Shown piece by piece: positions 6,163 through 7,528 of a stretch of 7,528 bases of DNA. The position numbers and the translations under genes are program-made. This DNA is from an uncultured Lachnospiraceae bacterium (GTDB lineage Bacteria > Bacillota > Clostridia > Lachnospirales > Lachnospiraceae), in assembly GCA_910586025.1 (NCBI GenBank), contig CAJUIO010000116.1:2523-10050 (forward strand). The letters run 5' to 3'. The first letter of the stretch is position 1. Each line of letters begins with the position of its first letter. Under the pieces are notes generated by a model that saw only the letters and a list, made by a program, of their open reading frames with translations, was not told where the DNA came from and made no database searches.

Positions 6163-6960
6163 TTACCGCACCCCCTCCTGCTCTGTCGGAAAATAATACA
6201 GATATAAGTCTTCTAACGCAGCCTCACATGGAACAGCCATCTCACCTGGCATATTATCTGAAATAATGCGAAGCACCACCTGCTGTCCCTCATGCCGTAA
6301 ATTTGCAATCACCCCCTTCGCCTGCCACCTTCCTGCTTCTTCCTGCGGCACCGTCAGCTCCCATACTTTTCCCTCCGCCTTTTTAATTAAGTCAGGGACG
6401 CTGCCCTGTAATATAAATTTCCCCTTTTTCATTAGCAGGACCTTATCCGCAATTGCCTCCACATCAGAAACAATGTGTGTAGACAGAACAACAATTTTAT
6501 CTCCGGCATAGTCAGACAGCAGATTGCGGAAACGCACCCTCTCTTTCGGATCTAATCCGGCCGTCGGCTCGTCCAGAATCAGAATTTCCGGGTTATTAAG
6601 TAATGCCTGTGCAATTCCTACCCTCTGCTTCATGCCTCCGGAAAAAGTCTTTATTTTCTTATGAGCAACATGATCCAAGCCTACTTCTTCCAATAATTCC
6701 GCCGCCCGTTTTTTTGCGATGTTCTTTGGTATCCCCTTAAGGGCAGAAACATACATCAAAAATTCCTGTGCGGTATAGCCTGGATAATATCCGAAATCCT
6801 GCGGAAGATACCCCAATACATTTCTATAATCGGCACCCATAGAGGTTACCTCCTTTCCATCCAAAAGCCCATATACTCCGGGTTTTAGGGCCGCACTGAC
6901 ACAGTCCACTGCTATTTTACTTCCGTAATGCTTTGTCAAACGGTCAACTGATAACTCCAT
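6163..6960 (-). CDS. ABC transporter ATP-binding protein lacking Walker A (probably non-functional)
   Basis: This 265-residue open frame encodes an ABC ATPase of the ABC-2 exporter type. Present are the A-loop region (HYG, 11-13), Q-loop YLPQDFGYYP (51-60, Q54), signature FSGGM (106-110), Walker B ILILDE (126-131), D-loop AGLD (134-137), H-loop STHIVSD (160-166, H162), and a C-terminal accessory part. The Walker A P-loop is absent: PGVYGLL (27-33) runs straight into DGKEV (34-38), where relatives carry about 27 more residues including GxxGxGKT. Usual length is about 290, so this is a clean in-frame deletion near 6859-6870. Without the P-loop lysine it should not bind or hydrolyse ATP normally. 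The ATG at 6958-6960 overlaps the end of the preceding membrane-protein relic by 17 nt and has AAGGGAAG just upstream. Both neighbours are also damaged, so it is probably a decaying gene. Confidence 0.88.
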   Translation of the reverse strand: MELSVDRLTKHYGSKIAVDCVSAALKPGVYGLLDGKEVTSMGADYRNVLGYLPQDFGYYPGYTAQEFLMYVSALKGIPKNIAKKRAAELLEEVGLDHVAHKKIKTFSGGMKQRVGIAQALLNNPEILILDEPTAGLDPKERVRFRNLLSDYAGDKIVVLSTHIVSDVEAIADKVLLMKKGKFILQGSVPDLIKKAEGKVWELTVPQEEAGRWQAKGVIANLRHEGQQVVLRIISDNMPGEMAVPCEAALEDLYLYYFPTEQEGVR

Positions 6961-7332
6961 ATATCTTCCCTTCCTTCCTCATTACTATAATGAAATAAAT
7001 CTCCTTTATGAAGAACGCCGCAAAAAACAGAAAAGCGGCAATCCATATTCCCAAAGCAGAAGTTTCATACAGCCAGGGCACAGTTCTTGCCAGCACTCCC
7101 CAGCACATACAGGAGCCAAACGCCATACCTGTACATATCTGCATATTTTTTTCTTACTAAGCCGGAACAGGTACAGCATACTCACCATGCAGACTAAATA
7201 AGGAACCAGGCAATATAAAACCATCTGCCCGATTTCCCCATATGAATTTTGAAGATGCACCTCCAGGGAAATAAGAACCGTCATACATACAAGATTTGCG
7301 GCTCCTGCCAAAATCAGCTTTGCTAACCCTGA
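6944..7332 (-). pseudogene. Multi-pass membrane protein remnant of the sigma/ABC operon
   Basis: The C-terminal part of an integral membrane protein is spread over two frames. The upstream piece reads from about 7332 (GLAKLILAGAANLV) through hydrophobic stretches around MTVLISLEV and MVLYCLVPYLVCMVSMLYLF to LSKKK. It then loses frame at a run of seven A on the minus strand (7146-7152). The second piece resumes in the frame of 7144-6944 (MQICTGMAFGSCM, two more helices, basic end RKEGKIYGVIS). An eighth A would join them as LSKKKNMQIC. The N-terminal part, probably more than 100 residues including a soluble segment, is missing, and the remnant is fused to the sigma factor. In Bacillota operons of this layout, a protein of this kind sits between the sigma factor and the ATPase and may act as a membrane anti-sigma or sensor. 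That role is inference. Confidence 0.7.
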
Positions 7333-7528
7333 CCCTGCTCTGTGCCGTCCGCATATTGCATCCCGTTACTAACGCAATTTCCCGATATGAAAGCTCCTCT
7401 CCAAACCGCAAAATGACTGCTTCCCTCTGCTCCGGCGACAGCACATTCAAGAGATAATCTATTTCCGATTTATCCTCTATCCTGCTCATCTCATCGCTTT
7501 CTTCGATTACCTCTTTATCGTCGAGCGA
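7157..7528 (-). pseudogene. ECF-type sigma factor remnant (region 4), fused out of frame to next gene; N-terminus outside window
   Basis: The frame is open across the right edge and reads 123 codons to a TAG at 7157-7159. The genuine part is roughly the first 67 visible residues: an acidic linker (SLDDKEVIEESDE), then sigma region 4 with LLNVLSPEQREAVILRF and the helix-turn-helix LSYREIALVTGCNMRTAQSRVR, which contacts the -35 element. Beyond SRVR the protein becomes unrelated (SKADFGRSRKSC onwards), because from there the DNA encodes the membrane protein in another frame. The join falls on a tandem ACCCTG duplication (7326-7337). Only the last few residues after region 4 seem lost, so some -35 recognition could survive, but the roughly 55-residue foreign tail and the wrecked downstream genes argue for a relic. 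An ATG at 7487-7489 is internal to the gene, not its start. Confidence 0.72.

Noticed and set aside
7144..7153. Programmed -1 frameshifting at the A7 run
   Set aside because: The zero-frame codons (AAA AAA ATA) do not give a tandem slippery heptamer, and the surrounding operon shows several unrelated lesions.

Overview
The window looks like chromosome from a Gram-positive anaerobe of the Clostridia, most likely a gut Lachnospiraceae-type bacterium (inference). The reasons are AG-rich ribosome binding sites, a Bacillota-style lipoprotein signal, a GH4 melibiase, a tandem PII-like protein next to a DUF1538 membrane protein, and a sigma factor / membrane protein / ABC transporter operon of a type common in these bacteria. 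No RNA gene, insertion sequence, CRISPR array or origin was seen.

Layout. At the left edge a + strand gene ends at 163, followed by a strong GC-rich hairpin (164-197) that it shares with a convergent set of minus-strand genes. Everything else reads on the minus strand, so transcription runs from high to low coordinates. From 5065 down to 204 there are five closely spaced intact genes: a 14-segment DUF1538 membrane protein (TTG start), a two-domain PII-like protein, a cytosolic NodB-type deacetylase, an alpha-galactosidase of family GH4 (melA), and a small lipoprotein of unknown function. Gaps are 25-31 nt, except for 84 nt before melA, where a TATAAT box suggests an extra internal promoter. 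The main promoter is probably at 5118-5146.

From 5211 to the right edge lies a second minus-strand operon that is visibly decayed: ECF-type sigma factor (region 4 only, running off the edge), multi-pass membrane protein, ABC ATPase, ABC-2-type permease. The sigma factor is fused out of frame to the middle of the membrane protein. The membrane protein is frameshifted at an A7 run. The ATPase keeps an open frame but has lost its whole Walker A segment. The permease is split over three frames and probably has an internal deletion.

How the genes may work together. The PII-like/DUF1538 pair is the least described part and looks like a PII-controlled membrane transporter whose substrate the sequence does not reveal. 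MelA and the deacetylase suggest cytosolic processing of imported, possibly acetylated, galactosides. The ABC operon is best read as a relic.
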